Part shown: piece after piece, positions 51,496 to 61,115 of the stretch
How the letters are laid out: the number at the start of each line of letters is the position of its first letter
How positions within the stretch are numbered: the first letter of the stretch is position 1
DNA from: Cellulosimicrobium cellulans
Lineage (GTDB): Bacteria > Actinomycetota > Actinomycetes > Actinomycetales > Cellulomonadaceae
NCBI RefSeq assembly: GCF_024124905.1
Contig: NZ_JAMXST010000003.1
Location: 62,001-126,000, forward strand
Direction of reading: 5' to 3'
DNA: 64,000 nucleotides
Notes under the pieces: generated by a model
What the model saw: only the letters and a program-made list of their open reading frames with translations
Told to the model about the DNA's origin: nothing
Database searches by the model: none
Made by a program: the position numbers and the translations under genes

Positions 51496-53838
51496 CTACA
51501 TCTGCATATCGGCGAACCGCTGATAATGACCCTGGAACGCGACGGTAATAGTGTCGGTCGGACCATTTCGATGCTTGGCAACAATGAGATCCGCCTCACC
51601 CGCCCTCGGTGATTCTTTTTCGTACGCGTCTTCGCGATGCAAAAGGATCACAACGTCAGCATCCTGTTCGATAGATCCACTTTCGCGAAGATCACTCATT
51701 TGTGGTTTCTTGTCCCCACGCTGCTCCGGACCACGGTTCAGCTGCGAGATCGCGATGACCGGAACTTCGAGCTCCTTCGCGAGGAGCTTGAGCGCACGCG
51801 AGAACTCGGAGACCTCCTGCTGGCGCGACTCGACGCGCTTGCCGGAGCTCATGAGCTGGAGATAGTCGATGACGACGAGCTTGAGGTCGTGGCGCTGCTT
51901 GAGGCGGCGGCACTTCGCCCGGATCTCCATGAGCGACATGTTCGGCGAGTCGTCGATGAACAGCGGCGCCTCGGCGACCTTGCCCATGGTCGACGCGAGC
52001 TTCTGCCAGTCCTGCTCGTCCATCTTCCCGGACCGCATCCGCGTCAGCGGCACCCGCGCCTCGGCGGCGAGAAGGCGCATGGTGATCTCGTTGCGGCTCA
52101 TCTCCAGCGAGAAGATGACGGACGCCATCTGGTGGTGCACCGCGGCGTGGGTCGCGACATTGATGCCGAGCACGGAGTTGTGCGTCGGCACCATCGATCG
52201 TCCTGCCAGGTACAGGTGCGAGGGATGGTCGACCTCGACGCAGCGCACCGGCACCGACTCGACCCGGCGGACGTCGACGACGAACCGTGACGTGAGCCGC
52301 GCGGTGCCCGGACGGCGGCGCTCCTTGTGGACGAGGCGCTTGCGCTCCAGCCAGAACACGTCGTCCTCGGTCGTGAAGGTGATCGTGTACGCCGTCGACG
52401 ACGCCTCGGTCCGTCCCTTCACGGTCTTCGTCGACCAACCCGTGCGATACCCGAGCGACAGGATGAGCTCACGCGTCTCGCGCGCGAGCCGCTCGTTCGT
52501 CAGGCTGATCTGGACGCTGCCCTGCGGCATGACGGTGCCGTCGGTGTCGAGCAGCCCCGCCAGAAGGTCCCGACGCTGTGCCTCGCTCGCGCGCAGGTAC
52601 GCCGCCGGGATGTGGTCGGTCCCCGGCACACCGAGCGCGAGCAGGTCGTCCGCGTCCGGCCGCGCGACGTAGCCCAGCCCCTCGAGCCGCATCTCGATCT
52701 CGGGGTCGGCGGACGTGAGCTCGGCACGTCGGGAGCTGCCGTCGCCCAGCCACACCCCGAGTGCGTACGGGTGGATCGGGAGGTCCGCGTCGGGCAGGTC
52801 GAGCGGCGCCGCGGTGACGATGGAATGGTTCGCGCGCTTGTCGGCAGTCGCCGTCCGGAGCGTGGCGGCGAGCTCCTCGGTCGTCCGCACGGACGAGTCC
52901 GGCGTCTGGCCGGATCGCACCGCGCGTCGCTGGGCGCGGGTCGAGGTCACCCACTGATGCTGGGCGTCCGCGACGATCACCGTGCCGTCGTCGAGCTCGA
53001 CCTCGTAGCACGGGCGGTCGACCATGACCTCGGTCGCGGCGACGACCCGCGTGGGCGTCCCGTCCGCGGAGAGGATCAGGTCACCGACGGCGACGTCACC
53101 CATCGTCGTCCAGCCCGACGGCGTCGGGAGCGGCGTGTCCAGCGCGAGGGCCTTGCCGATGGCAGGTCGCGCCGCGACGACGATCATCTGACCGGGGTGC
53201 AGGCCGTTGGTGAGGCGGTCGAAGTCGGAGTAGCCGGTCGGGACGCCGGTCATGCCCTCGCCGCGGCCCTGCGCGGCCTCGATCTCGTCGAACGTGGGGC
53301 CGAGGATCTCCGAGAGCGGGAGGTAGTCCTCGGTCGTCCGACGCTCCGTGACGGCATAGACCTCGGCCTGGGCGTTGTTGACGATCTCGTCGACGTCGCC
53401 GCCGTCGGTCGCGTAGCCGAGCTGCACGATGCGCGTGCCGGCCTCGACGAGGCGCCGGAGCACGGCGCGCTCGCGCACGATGCGCGCGTAGTACCCGGCG
53501 TTCGCGGCGGTCGGGACGCCGGCCATCAGGTCGTGGATGTACGGGGCGCCGCCGATGCGCTGCAGCTCGCCGCGCTTGGTCAGCTCGGCCACGACGGTGA
53601 TGGCGTCGGCGGGCTCGCCGCGGCCGTAGAGGTCGATGATCGCCTCGTAGACGACCTCGTGCGCGGGGCGGTAGAAGTCGGAGCCACGGATCTGCTCGAT
53701 GACGTCGGCGATGGCGTCCTTGGACAGCAGCATGCCGCCGAGCACGCTCATCTCCGCCGCGACGTCCTGGGGAGGCGTCCGGTCGAAACCTGACGGCCCC
53801 GGTCCCCCGTAGCTCTCCTCGAGCTCCTCGATCGACAT
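51496..53838 (-). CDS. dnaB: Replicative DNA helicase DnaB with in-frame intein
   Basis: 780 codons. The exteins (residues 1-229 and 555-780, 455 in total) make a normal hexameric DnaB: TPPQDVAAEMSVLGGMLLSK in the N-domain, HPGQMIVVAARPAIGK as the first part of Walker A, then SVLGINVATHAAVHHQMASV, FSLEMSRNEI, VVIDYLQLMSSG (Walker B) and SRALKLLAKELEVPVIAISQ with LNRGPEQR. The intein splits the Walker A motif between GK and S, so splicing is needed for ATP binding. The C-terminus (FQGHYQRFADMQM) is intact despite the mobile element ending 5 bp beyond the TSD. DnaB unwinds DNA at the replication fork. Confidence 0.96.
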   Translation of the reverse strand: MSIEELEESYGGPGPSGFDRTPPQDVAAEMSVLGGMLLSKDAIADVIEQIRGSDFYRPAHEVVYEAIIDLYGRGEPADAITVVAELTKRGELQRIGGAPYIHDLMAGVPTAANAGYYARIVRERAVLRRLVEAGTRIVQLGYATDGGDVDEIVNNAQAEVYAVTERRTTEDYLPLSEILGPTFDEIEAAQGRGEGMTGVPTGYSDFDRLTNGLHPGQMIVVAARPAIGKALALDTPLPTPSGWTTMGDVAVGDLILSADGTPTRVVAATEVMVDRPCYEVELDDGTVIVADAQHQWVTSTRAQRRAVRSGQTPDSSVRTTEELAATLRTATADKRANHSIVTAAPLDLPDADLPIHPYALGVWLGDGSSRRAELTSADPEIEMRLEGLGYVARPDADDLLALGVPGTDHIPAAYLRASEAQRRDLLAGLLDTDGTVMPQGSVQISLTNERLARETRELILSLGYRTGWSTKTVKGRTEASSTAYTITFTTEDDVFWLERKRLVHKERRRPGTARLTSRFVVDVRRVESVPVRCVEVDHPSHLYLAGRSMVPTHNSVLGINVATHAAVHHQMASVIFSLEMSRNEITMRLLAAEARVPLTRMRSGKMDEQDWQKLASTMGKVAEAPLFIDDSPNMSLMEIRAKCRRLKQRHDLKLVVIDYLQLMSSGKRVESRQQEVSEFSRALKLLAKELEVPVIAISQLNRGPEQRGDKKPQMSDLRESGSIEQDADVVILLHREDAYEKESPRAGEADLIVAKHRNGPTDTITVAFQGHYQRFADMQM
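52177..53151 (-). other. Class 3-type intein with LAGLIDADG endonuclease inside DnaB
   Basis: 325 residues (230-554 of the precursor). It begins with Ala (ALALDTPLPTPSGWTTMGDV), not Cys or Ser. Block B is ADAQHQW, giving His294 and Trp296; block F has PVRCVEVDHPSHLYLAG with Cys533; block G is VPTHN with Thr552 and terminal Asn554, followed by Ser555 of the extein. Trp-Cys-Thr at these places is the class 3 signature, in which the block F Cys replaces the N-terminal nucleophile. LAGLIDADG-type helices are YALGVWLGDG and RRDLLAGLLDTDG, each with an Asp, so the homing endonuclease may be active. Confidence 0.93.
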
Positions 53839-54176
53839 GCGCCCCTCGCTCCCCCGAGCCCTTCACGACCCACCGAGGGACCGCGCGACCGGGACAAACC
53901 TTCGTCGTACACGTGTTCTACCGCGGGCCACCCACACGACTGTCCCGGTGGCCGCGCCTCCCGCCTCCGACAAGCACGACCCCGCGACACTAGATCGCTG
54001 GTCGACACCCCGCAAACGGCCCTGTGCACGCCCGGTGGACAGGGACCCCCGAACCTGTGGACACAGTCCCCCTCGCTGTGCACACCCGGTGGATAACCGT
54101 GTGGACAACGTCACGATCTCCCTGTGTACATCAGCGCGAGCGGCCTCTGACCAGCCTCGTCACTACCCTCAGGGGT
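53839..54176. other. Divergent region between dnaB and the MATE gene
   Basis: No gene. It should hold both promoters. Its right half contains a cluster of DnaA-box-like repeats, listed separately. Confidence 0.6.
54034..54108. promoter_or_regulatory. Cluster of DnaA-box-like repeats
   Basis: Four copies of a GTGGA(C/T)A core occur in 75 bp: GGTGGACAGG (54034), TGTGGACAC (54056), GTGGATAA (54089) and TGTGGACAA (54100-54108). The last is the exact reverse complement of the DnaA box TTGTCCACA; the others differ at one or two positions. All are in the same orientation. DnaA may regulate dnaB or titrate here. Confidence 0.5.
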
Positions 54177-55607
54177 GTGGAAGAAAGAAAGTCGGACGAC
54201 ACGCCGACGACACGCCGGACACCGCCCGGCCACGTCGGCGACACCCGGACGCCACCCGACCCGGCGTCGTCGTCCACAGGACGCCGCACCCGTTCCCGGC
54301 TCGACCGCGAGATCCTCGCGCTCGCCGTCCCGGCCCTCGGCGCGCTCGTCGCGGAGCCGCTCTTCGTCCTCGTCGACAGCGCCGTCGTCGGCCACCTCGG
54401 CACGGCTCAGCTCGCCGGGCTCTCCCTCGCCTCGACGCTCCTGGTCACGCTCGTCGGGCTGTGCGTCTTCCTCGCCTACGCGACCACGGCGGCCGTCGCC
54501 CGTCGCATCGGCGCCGGGCACACGCGCGAGGCGCTCCAGTCGGGCGTCGACGGCCTGTGGCTCGCTGTCGGGCTCGGCGTGCTCCTCGCCGCCGCCCTGT
54601 GGGCGACCGCGCCCTGGGCGGTCGGAGCGATGGGCGGGACGGGCGACGTCGCCGAGCACGCCGTCGTCTACCTGCGCTGGTCTGCGCTCGGCCTCCCGGG
54701 GATGCTCCTCGTCCTCGCCTCCACAGGCGTGCTGCGCGGCATGCAGGACACGCGGACGCCCCTGTGGGTCGCCGCGGGTGGTGCCACCTTCAACGCGGTC
54801 CTCAACGTCGTCCTCGTCTACGGCGCGGGTCTCGGGATCGCCGGCTCGGGCATCGGGACGGCCGTCGCGCAGCTCAGCATGGGCGCGGTGCTCGTCGTCG
54901 TGGTCGTGCGCGGTGCACGGCGCCACGGCGCGTCCCTGCGCCCCGCGGCCGGCGGCATCTGGTCCAACGCGCGCGCCGGGGTGCCGCTCTTCGTCCGTAC
55001 CCTCTCGCTGCGCCTCGCGATCCTCCTCACCGTCTTCGTGGCGACCGGGCTCGGCGAGGTGACGCTCGCGGGCTACCAGGTCGTGAACTCCGTGTGGGGT
55101 CTGGCGGCGTTCGCGCTCGACGCGCTCGCCATCGCCGCACAGGCGCTCGTCGGCCACGGGCTCGGGGCCGACGACGTCCCGCGCGTCCGGGCCGTCCTGC
55201 GCCGCACCCTGCAGTGGGGGGTCGCGGCAGGCGCCGCCCTCGGGATCGTCATGGCCGCGGGCGGCTGGTGGTTCGCGCTGCTCTTCACGTCGGACCCGGA
55301 CGTGCGCGCCGCGGTCGCCGTCGGCATGGCCGTGTGCGGGCTGCTCCTGCCCATGGCGGGCTGGGTGTTCGTCCTCGACGGCGTCCTCATCGGCGCCGGG
55401 GACGGCCGGTTCCTCGCCTGGGCGGGCATGCTCACGCTGGTGGTCTACGCGCCGTTCGCGCTCGCCGTCCGGCAGTGGGCGCCCGACGGCGCAGCGGGGC
55501 TCGCGTGGTTGTGGCTCGCCTTCGCGGGGGTCTTCATGGCGGCTCGCGCCGTGACCACGGGCCTTCGCGCCCGGGGCACCGCCTGGATGGTCACCGGCAC
55601 GGCCTGA
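54177..55607 (+). CDS. MATE-family efflux transporter
   Basis: 476 residues from GTG at 54177, twelve membrane segments after a hydrophilic 45-residue tail. ILALAVPALGALVAEPLFVL, then VDSAVVGHLGTAQLAGLSLA is the DinF-type MATE start. LRWSALGLPGMLLVLASTGV, LRGMQDTRTPLWVAAGGATF and NAVLNVVLVYG follow. These proteins exchange Na+ or H+ for organic cations or drugs. No clear ribosome-binding site; a TACCCT element a few bases upstream suggests a leaderless transcript. Confidence 0.9.
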   Translation: MEERKSDDTPTTRRTPPGHVGDTRTPPDPASSSTGRRTRSRLDREILALAVPALGALVAEPLFVLVDSAVVGHLGTAQLAGLSLASTLLVTLVGLCVFLAYATTAAVARRIGAGHTREALQSGVDGLWLAVGLGVLLAAALWATAPWAVGAMGGTGDVAEHAVVYLRWSALGLPGMLLVLASTGVLRGMQDTRTPLWVAAGGATFNAVLNVVLVYGAGLGIAGSGIGTAVAQLSMGAVLVVVVVRGARRHGASLRPAAGGIWSNARAGVPLFVRTLSLRLAILLTVFVATGLGEVTLAGYQVVNSVWGLAAFALDALAIAAQALVGHGLGADDVPRVRAVLRRTLQWGVAAGAALGIVMAAGGWWFALLFTSDPDVRAAVAVGMAVCGLLLPMAGWVFVLDGVLIGAGDGRFLAWAGMLTLVVYAPFALAVRQWAPDGAAGLAWLWLAFAGVFMAARAVTTGLRARGTAWMVTGTA

Positions 55608-55616
55608 ACAGCACGG

Positions 55617-55648
55617 AGGCCCGGCCCCTCCGAGGAGAGACCGGGCCT
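55617..55648. terminator. Hairpin between convergent MATE and rplI genes
   Basis: AGGCCCGG (55617-55624) and CCGGGCCT (55641-55648) pair perfectly around a 16-base loop that can pair further (CTCC/GGAG). Confidence 0.65.
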
Positions 55649-55670
55649 TCGAGGACTGCTCAGCAGCAGA

Positions 55671-56120
55671 TCAGGCAGCGACGACCTTCACCGCGAGGGT
55701 CGCGGAGACCTCCGGGTGGAGGCGGACGGAGACGGTGTAGTCACCCGTCGCCTTGATCGGCTGGCCGATCTCGATCTTGCGCTTGTCGACCGACGGGCCC
55801 TCGGCAGCGGCGACCGCGGACGCGATGTCCGCCGTCGTCACGGCACCGAAGAGACGACCGGCGGCGCCGGCCTTCGCGGGCACGACGACCGGCTTCGACT
55901 GCAGCGAGTCGCGGATCGCCTTCGCGTCGTCGAGCGACGCGATCTCGCGGGCCTTGCGCGCCTTGCGGATCGCAGTCACCTGCGACTCGGCGCCCTTGGA
56001 CCACGGCGTGGCGAGCTTGCGCGGGACGAGGAAGTTACGGGCGTACCCGTCCTTCACCTCGACGACGTCGCCGGGCTCACCGAGACCGGTGACCTCGTGG
56101 GTCAGGATCAGCTTGGCCAT
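55671..56120 (-). CDS. rplI: 50S ribosomal protein L9
   Basis: 149 residues. [20 protein letters not shown] with [20 protein letters not shown] is the L9 N-domain that binds 23S rRNA; the C-domain ends [20 protein letters not shown]. Last gene of rpsF-ssb-rpsR-rplI, 19 bp after rpsR. Confidence 0.98.
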   Translation of the reverse strand: MAKLILTHEVTGLGEPGDVVEVKDGYARNFLVPRKLATPWSKGAESQVTAIRKARKAREIASLDDAKAIRDSLQSKPVVVPAKAGAAGRLFGAVTTADIASAVAAAEGPSVDKRKIEIGQPIKATGDYTVSVRLHPEVSATLAVKVVAA

Positions 56121-56139
56121 GAGTTCTCTCCCTTCCCGC

Positions 56140-56376
56140 TCAGCGAGCCGTCGACGTGTACGGCAGCAGCGCCATCTCGCGCGCGTTCTTCACCGCACGG
56201 GCGATCTGGCGCTGCTCCTGGACGGAGACGCCGGTCACGCGACGCGCGCGGATCTTGCCGCGGTCGGAGATGAACTTGCGCAGCAGCGCGGTGTCCTTGT
56301 AGTCGACCGACTCGATCTTGGCCGACTTCAGCGGGTTGGACTTCTTCTTGGGCTTGCGCACCACAGGCTTCGCCAT
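56140..56376 (-). CDS. rpsR: 30S ribosomal protein S18
   Basis: 78 residues. [20 protein letters not shown], then [19 protein letters not shown] and [20 protein letters not shown] are the S18 core. No Cys zinc motif, so it is the zinc-free (C-minus) form. S18 binds S6 on the small subunit; rpsF lies in the same operon. Confidence 0.98.
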   Translation of the reverse strand: MAKPVVRKPKKKSNPLKSAKIESVDYKDTALLRKFISDRGKIRARRVTGVSVQEQRQIARAVKNAREMALLPYTSTAR

Positions 56377-56477
56377 GGTGTTGCTCCTCTACAAGGTGCG
56401 ATCCCCGCGCGCGGTCCGCGCCGACGAGCGGCGCGGCACCCGCGGGGACGGGTGTGTGTTCTGGGAGTGGCGGGCGA

Positions 56478-57017
<540 letters not shown>

Positions 57018-57170
57018 GGCCAGCTCCTTCGTGTGTCGTCTGTGTCGTCGACGGCGCCGCGCGCCTCGCTCGTAACGTTCTCGCGTCGCTCATCCCATCA
57101 CGCGGCGCCCACACGCGCTACGGCGTGGAGCATCCCGTGCGGGACGGTCGGACGGGGGACGCGGGGAGGG

Positions 57171-57461
57171 TCAGCGAGCGTCCGTGCGCAGGATCTTGGT
57201 CCGCAGGACGACCTCGTTGAGGCCGAGCTGACGGTCCAGCTCCTTGGCGGTGTCGGACGTCGACGTGAAGTCGACGACCGCGTAGATGCCCTCGGACTTC
57301 TTGTTGATGTCGTACGCGAGGCGGCGACGACCCCAGATGTCCACCTTGTCGACGGAGCCGCCGTCGGTCTTGATGACCGACAGGTACTTGTCGAGCGACG
57401 GGGCGACGGTGCGCTCCTCGATCTCGGGGTCGAGGATGATCATCAGTTCGTACTGACGCAT
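57171..57461 (-). CDS. rpsF: 30S ribosomal protein S6
   Basis: 96 residues. [40 protein letters not shown] and [20 protein letters not shown] are the S6 fold. AGAGGAGG precedes the ATG. First gene of the operon. Confidence 0.98.
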   Translation of the reverse strand: MRQYELMIILDPEIEERTVAPSLDKYLSVIKTDGGSVDKVDIWGRRRLAYDINKKSEGIYAVVDFTSTSDTAKELDRQLGLNEVVLRTKILRTDAR

Positions 57462-57491
57462 GCGGATAACCCACCTCCTCTGGTCTTCGCG

Positions 57492-57558
57492 GTCACGGTC
57501 TCTCCGTGACAGGAGGGTTCATGCATTCGTGCTGTTGCCGTCCGACGTGCGGACGGCA
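57492..57558 (-). promoter_or_regulatory. Two hairpins in the rpsF leader / PBP 3' region
   Basis: TGCCGTCCG/CGGACGGCA (57536-57558) can terminate transcription from the upstream penicillin-binding protein gene. GTCACGG/CCGTGAC (57492-57510) lies in the rpsF leader just before its ribosome-binding site and could take part in S6:S18 autoregulation; the latter is speculative. Confidence 0.45.
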
Positions 57559-57614
57559 GCTCCCCAGGGTACCCGCTCGGCGCGGGCCCCTGGAAATCTC
57601 CGGAACGGCCGAGG

Positions 57615-60005
57615 TCAGGGGTTGCCGTTCCCGCCGCCGCCACCGTTCCCGCCACCGCCCGGGTTCCCCGTCTCGGTCGGGGACGGATTGGGGTTCTCCG
57701 GGTCTGGTGGGTCGGTCGGCTGCTGCCCGGGATCGGTGCCCTTCGAGACCACGAGCGCGATCGTCGACCCGGGCGGCACCTCGCTCATCGACGACTGGCT
57801 GATGACGAAGCCCCGCGGCTGCTGGTCGGAGAACTCCTCGGTGATCCGCACCTTGAGCCCTGCCGCCTCGAGCTGGGCGCGCGCGGCCCGGCTCTCCATG
57901 CCGACGACGCTGGGCACCGTGACGTTCTCCGGCTGCTCCGGCTCCACCGGCTCCTCCGGCTGCGTGTCCTCGGTCGGGGTCTCCGTCGGGGTCTCGGTGG
58001 GCGTCTCCGTCGGCTGCGGCTTGGGCGGCGTGTACGCCGGGAACTCGCCGGCAGGCAGGTTCGCCACGGCCGTCTGCATGTAGGAGGTCCAGGCCTCGAC
58101 CGGCCAGGAACCACCCGTGATCTCGTCCCCGACCCACTTGCCGAACGGGGTGATCTGCTCCTGCTCGCCGTTCGGTCCGGACTGGTAGAGACCGACGACC
58201 GTCGCGAGACCAGGGGTGAATCCTGCGAACCAGGCCGACTTGTTGTCGGTGGAGGTTCCGGTCTTGCCGGCGGCCGGGCGGCCGATGGCCTGCGCCGGCT
58301 TGCCCGACCCCTTCTCGACGACCTGGGAGAGGGCGTACGTCGCGGCAGCCATGACGTCCGGAGCGAACTCCTGCTCGCGCTTGTCGGCGCCCGGTGCCTG
58401 GTACACCAGGTTGCCCCGGGAGTCGGTCACGGAAGCCACGATGTGCGGCGTCGACCGCATGCCCTGCGCGGCGATGGTCGCGTAGGCGTTCGTCAGCTCG
58501 AGCGGCGTCACCGTCGCGTCACCGAGCACGTTCGCCAGGTTTGACCCGACGTCGGCCTTGATGCCCAGACGTGCTGCGACGTCCGCGGTCTTCTCCGGCC
58601 CGACCTCGAGGTTGAGCTCCGCGTAGGCGGTGTTCACCGACTGCGCGGTCGCCTCGGTGAGGTCGATGTTTCCCCAGTCGTGGTCGCTGAAGTTGCGGAC
58701 CTTCCAGTCGCTGCCGTTGTCCGCGCCGGGGAACGTCTTGGGCGAGTCGCCGTCGAACCGCTCGTCGAGCGTGTGGCCGTTCTCGAGCCCCGCGATGAGC
58801 GTGAACGGCTTGAAGGTCGAGCCGCCCTGGGCCGCGCCGCGGGTCGCGTTGTTGTACTGGTTCTGCAGGAAGTCCCGGCCACCGTAGAGCGCCCGGATCG
58901 AGCCGTCGTTCGGGTCGATGGAGACGATCGCGGCGCGGATGTTCTCCGAGACGGGGTTCTCCTCGCCGCGCTCGGCGCGAGGGAGAGACTCGGCCGTCGC
59001 CGCCGCCGCGTCCTGCATCCCCTGGTCGATCGTCGTCACGACCTTGTAGCCCTTGCTCGTCAGGTCGGCCTCGGAGATGCCGATGCCCTTGCTCGCCAGC
59101 TCTTGCTCGACCATGGTGAGGAGGTACCCGGTCGGTCCGAAGTACTTGTCCGACTTCTCGTAGGGGTTCGCCGTCGGGAACCCGGCCGCGATCGCCTCGT
59201 CGTACTGGGCCTTGTCGATGTGGCCGTCGTCCCGCATGTTCTTGAGCGACCGCTCCCAGCGGTGCTGCGCCTGCTCGGGGTTGTTCGCGGGGTCCCAGTT
59301 CGTCGGGTTGGGGATGATGCCCGAGATCATCGCGGCCTGGGAGATCGTCAGGTCCGCCGCGTTCACGCCGTAGTACTTCTGCGCGGCCGCCTGGATCCCG
59401 TACGCGCCGCGGCCGAAGTAGATCGTGTTGAGGTAGTTGCCGAGGATGTCTTCCTTGTCCTGCTGCTGCGTGATCTTCAGCGCGAGGATGGCCTCACGGG
59501 CCTTGCCCGCGTAGTCCGTGACGGTGTCCGTGTAGTACCGCTCGACGTACTGCTGCGTGAGCGTCGAGGCACCCTGGCGGCCGCCGCCCTTGAGGTTGTT
59601 GTAGAAGGCACGTGCGATGCCCCGGAAGTCCACGCCGGAGTTGGTCCAGAAGGTGCTGTCCTCCGAGGCGACGACCGCGTTGCCCACGTAGTCGGGCAGC
59701 GACGCGTAGTCGACGATCTCGCGGTTCTCGACCGCGTACGTCCCCATCTCGGTCGCCCCGTCGCCCCAGTACACCGTGGACGTCTGCGCGCCGACGCTCG
59801 GCAGCTTCGTCGGCACCTCGGTCGTGAACCACGCCGCGACGAGCACGCCCGCGACGAGCGCGACGCCGGTCAGCATGGTCCCGACGACGACGCGCCACGA
59901 CGGCAGCCAGCGACGGAAGCTCTTGACGTGCGAGCGCGGGTAGTTGAAGAACCGACGGCGCCCGCGGGGGGTCGTCCGTCCGTTCGTCCTCGTGGATCGC
60001 GCCAC
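57615..60005 (-). CDS. Class A penicillin-binding protein with PASTA domain
   Basis: 796 residues; bifunctional peptidoglycan synthase. One transmembrane anchor (residues 40-60). The glycosyltransferase domain has VVASEDSTFWTNSGVD (Glu115) and GRQGASTLTQQYVERYY. The transpeptidase has GGSTFKPF (Ser396, Lys399), SVN (456-458) and KTGTS (581-585). After a Thr/Pro/Glu linker a single PASTA domain (about 690-757) begins with VTVPSVVGMESRAARAQLEA; the end is Gly/Asn-rich. GTG start after AGAGGAAGG. Active-site residues are all present. Confidence 0.96.
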   Translation of the reverse strand: MARSTRTNGRTTPRGRRRFFNYPRSHVKSFRRWLPSWRVVVGTMLTGVALVAGVLVAAWFTTEVPTKLPSVGAQTSTVYWGDGATEMGTYAVENREIVDYASLPDYVGNAVVASEDSTFWTNSGVDFRGIARAFYNNLKGGGRQGASTLTQQYVERYYTDTVTDYAGKAREAILALKITQQQDKEDILGNYLNTIYFGRGAYGIQAAAQKYYGVNAADLTISQAAMISGIIPNPTNWDPANNPEQAQHRWERSLKNMRDDGHIDKAQYDEAIAAGFPTANPYEKSDKYFGPTGYLLTMVEQELASKGIGISEADLTSKGYKVVTTIDQGMQDAAAATAESLPRAERGEENPVSENIRAAIVSIDPNDGSIRALYGGRDFLQNQYNNATRGAAQGGSTFKPFTLIAGLENGHTLDERFDGDSPKTFPGADNGSDWKVRNFSDHDWGNIDLTEATAQSVNTAYAELNLEVGPEKTADVAARLGIKADVGSNLANVLGDATVTPLELTNAYATIAAQGMRSTPHIVASVTDSRGNLVYQAPGADKREQEFAPDVMAAATYALSQVVEKGSGKPAQAIGRPAAGKTGTSTDNKSAWFAGFTPGLATVVGLYQSGPNGEQEQITPFGKWVGDEITGGSWPVEAWTSYMQTAVANLPAGEFPAYTPPKPQPTETPTETPTETPTEDTQPEEPVEPEQPENVTVPSVVGMESRAARAQLEAAGLKVRITEEFSDQQPRGFVISQSSMSEVPPGSTIALVVSKGTDPGQQPTDPPDPENPNPSPTETGNPGGGGNGGGGGNGNP

Positions 60006-60164
60006 GGTCTACCTTCCTCTGGGGGGCAACGGGAAGCCGGCTCCACGTCGTCCGCGGACCTGCTCGTGGCCCGCCGCGAGCGGACCGCCTGCCCGACGGC
60101 GCGTCCCCGCCTCGGGCGCGGGACGTCGTCGGGCACGGGGTCGGCACACGCCGGACCACCCTGA

Positions 60165-60192
60165 ACAATAGGGCGTCGCCCTGTCGGGACAA
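60165..60192 (-). promoter_or_regulatory. Candidate promoter for the penicillin-binding protein gene
   Basis: On the minus strand, TTGTCC (-35, 60192-60187) and TATTGT (-10, 60170-60165) are 16 bp apart, in an otherwise GC-rich stretch. The leader would be about 150 bases. Confidence 0.45.
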
Positions 60193-60331
60193 GGGTCTGC
60201 AGCACTGACAGCGCGATCGTGCGCCATTGATTCGCCGCGGCGTCCCGCCGCCTCCGCGGGTCCTTCACATCTGTGGCGCGTTGCGCGACACTCCCCGAAG
60301 ATTGCACGACACATCGAGACGACCTAACCTG

Positions 60332-60356
60332 TCGATGTATCGACTCGATACATCGA
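60332..60356. promoter_or_regulatory. PadR operator palindrome
   Basis: TCGATGTATCGA (60332-60343) and TCGATACATCGA (60345-60356) are perfect 12-bp inverted repeats one base apart. The ATGT...ACAT core is typical of PadR-family operators. It lies 64 bp before the PadR start, so autoregulation of padR-ino1 is likely. Confidence 0.8.
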
Positions 60357-60419
60357 GTCGACCACCAGGTCACAGCGAGCCCGCCGGGGCACGCCCGAGG
60401 AGCGTCAGGAGGTGGGCTC

Positions 60420-61115
60420 GTGCGCAGCAAGACGCCGGTGCTCGAGACCGCGATCCTCGGCCTCCTCAAGGAGTCCCCTCTGCACGGGTACGAGCTGCGC
60501 AAGCGGCTCAACCTCATGCTCGGGTCGTTCCGCGTGCTGTCCTACGGTTCGCTGTACCCCGCCCTCAAGTCGTTGGTGGCCCGCGGGCTCATCAGCGGCA
60601 CCGAGCAGTCCGCGGCGCAGTCGACGCTCGCGCCCGCCCTCTCGGGCAAGCGCGCGCGGATCGTCTACGAGCTGACCGCCGAGGGCAAGGAGCACCTCCA
60701 GAGCGTGCTGGCCTCGTCGGGGCCGGCAGCCTGGGAGGACGAGAGCTTCGACGTCCGGTTCGCGTTCTTCGCGCAGACCGACGCCGAGACCCGCATCCGC
60801 ATCCTCGAGGGCCGGCGCACCCGGCTCACGGAGAGGCTGGAGGCGGTCAGAGAGTCCGCGGCTCGCACCCGCGAGCGGCTCGACGAGTACACGCTCGAGC
60901 TGCAACGTCACGGACTCGAGCAGGTCGAGCGCGAGGTGCGCTGGCTCGACGGTCTCATCACCACCGAGCGCGACCGGAGCTCCGGGCACTCCCGGAGCAC
61001 CGCCCGTGCGCGGACCAGCAGCACCCCGCATCCTGCGGAACCATCCGAGCAGGAGCCCGACGGCGCGAGGCGACCCGAGGACCCTGGAACATCGAACACC
61101 AAGGAGCGAGGATGA
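60420..61115 (+). CDS. PadR-family transcriptional regulator
   Basis: 231 residues from GTG at 60420 after AGGAGG. The winged helix has [40 protein letters not shown] and [15 protein letters not shown]. The C-terminal helical domain includes [20 protein letters not shown] and dimerisation helices rich in Arg/Glu, then a disordered Ser/Pro tail. The stop overlaps the ino1 ATG, so the regulator and inositol synthase are made together, a common actinobacterial pairing. Confidence 0.92.
   Translation: MRSKTPVLETAILGLLKESPLHGYELRKRLNLMLGSFRVLSYGSLYPALKSLVARGLISGTEQSAAQSTLAPALSGKRARIVYELTAEGKEHLQSVLASSGPAAWEDESFDVRFAFFAQTDAETRIRILEGRRTRLTERLEAVRESAARTRERLDEYTLELQRHGLEQVEREVRWLDGLITTERDRSSGHSRSTARARTSSTPHPAEPSEQEPDGARRPEDPGTSNTKERG

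Larger units (their letters stand above)
60006..60419. other. Divergent promoter region between PBP and PadR-ino1
   Basis: No gene is visible. It contains a candidate minus-strand promoter (60165-60192) and the PadR operator (60332-60356). Confidence 0.6.

Noticed and set aside
54034-54108. Chromosomal replication origin
   Set aside because: There are too few boxes, no adjacent dnaA or dnaN and no clear AT-rich unwinding element; it is more likely a regulatory cluster.
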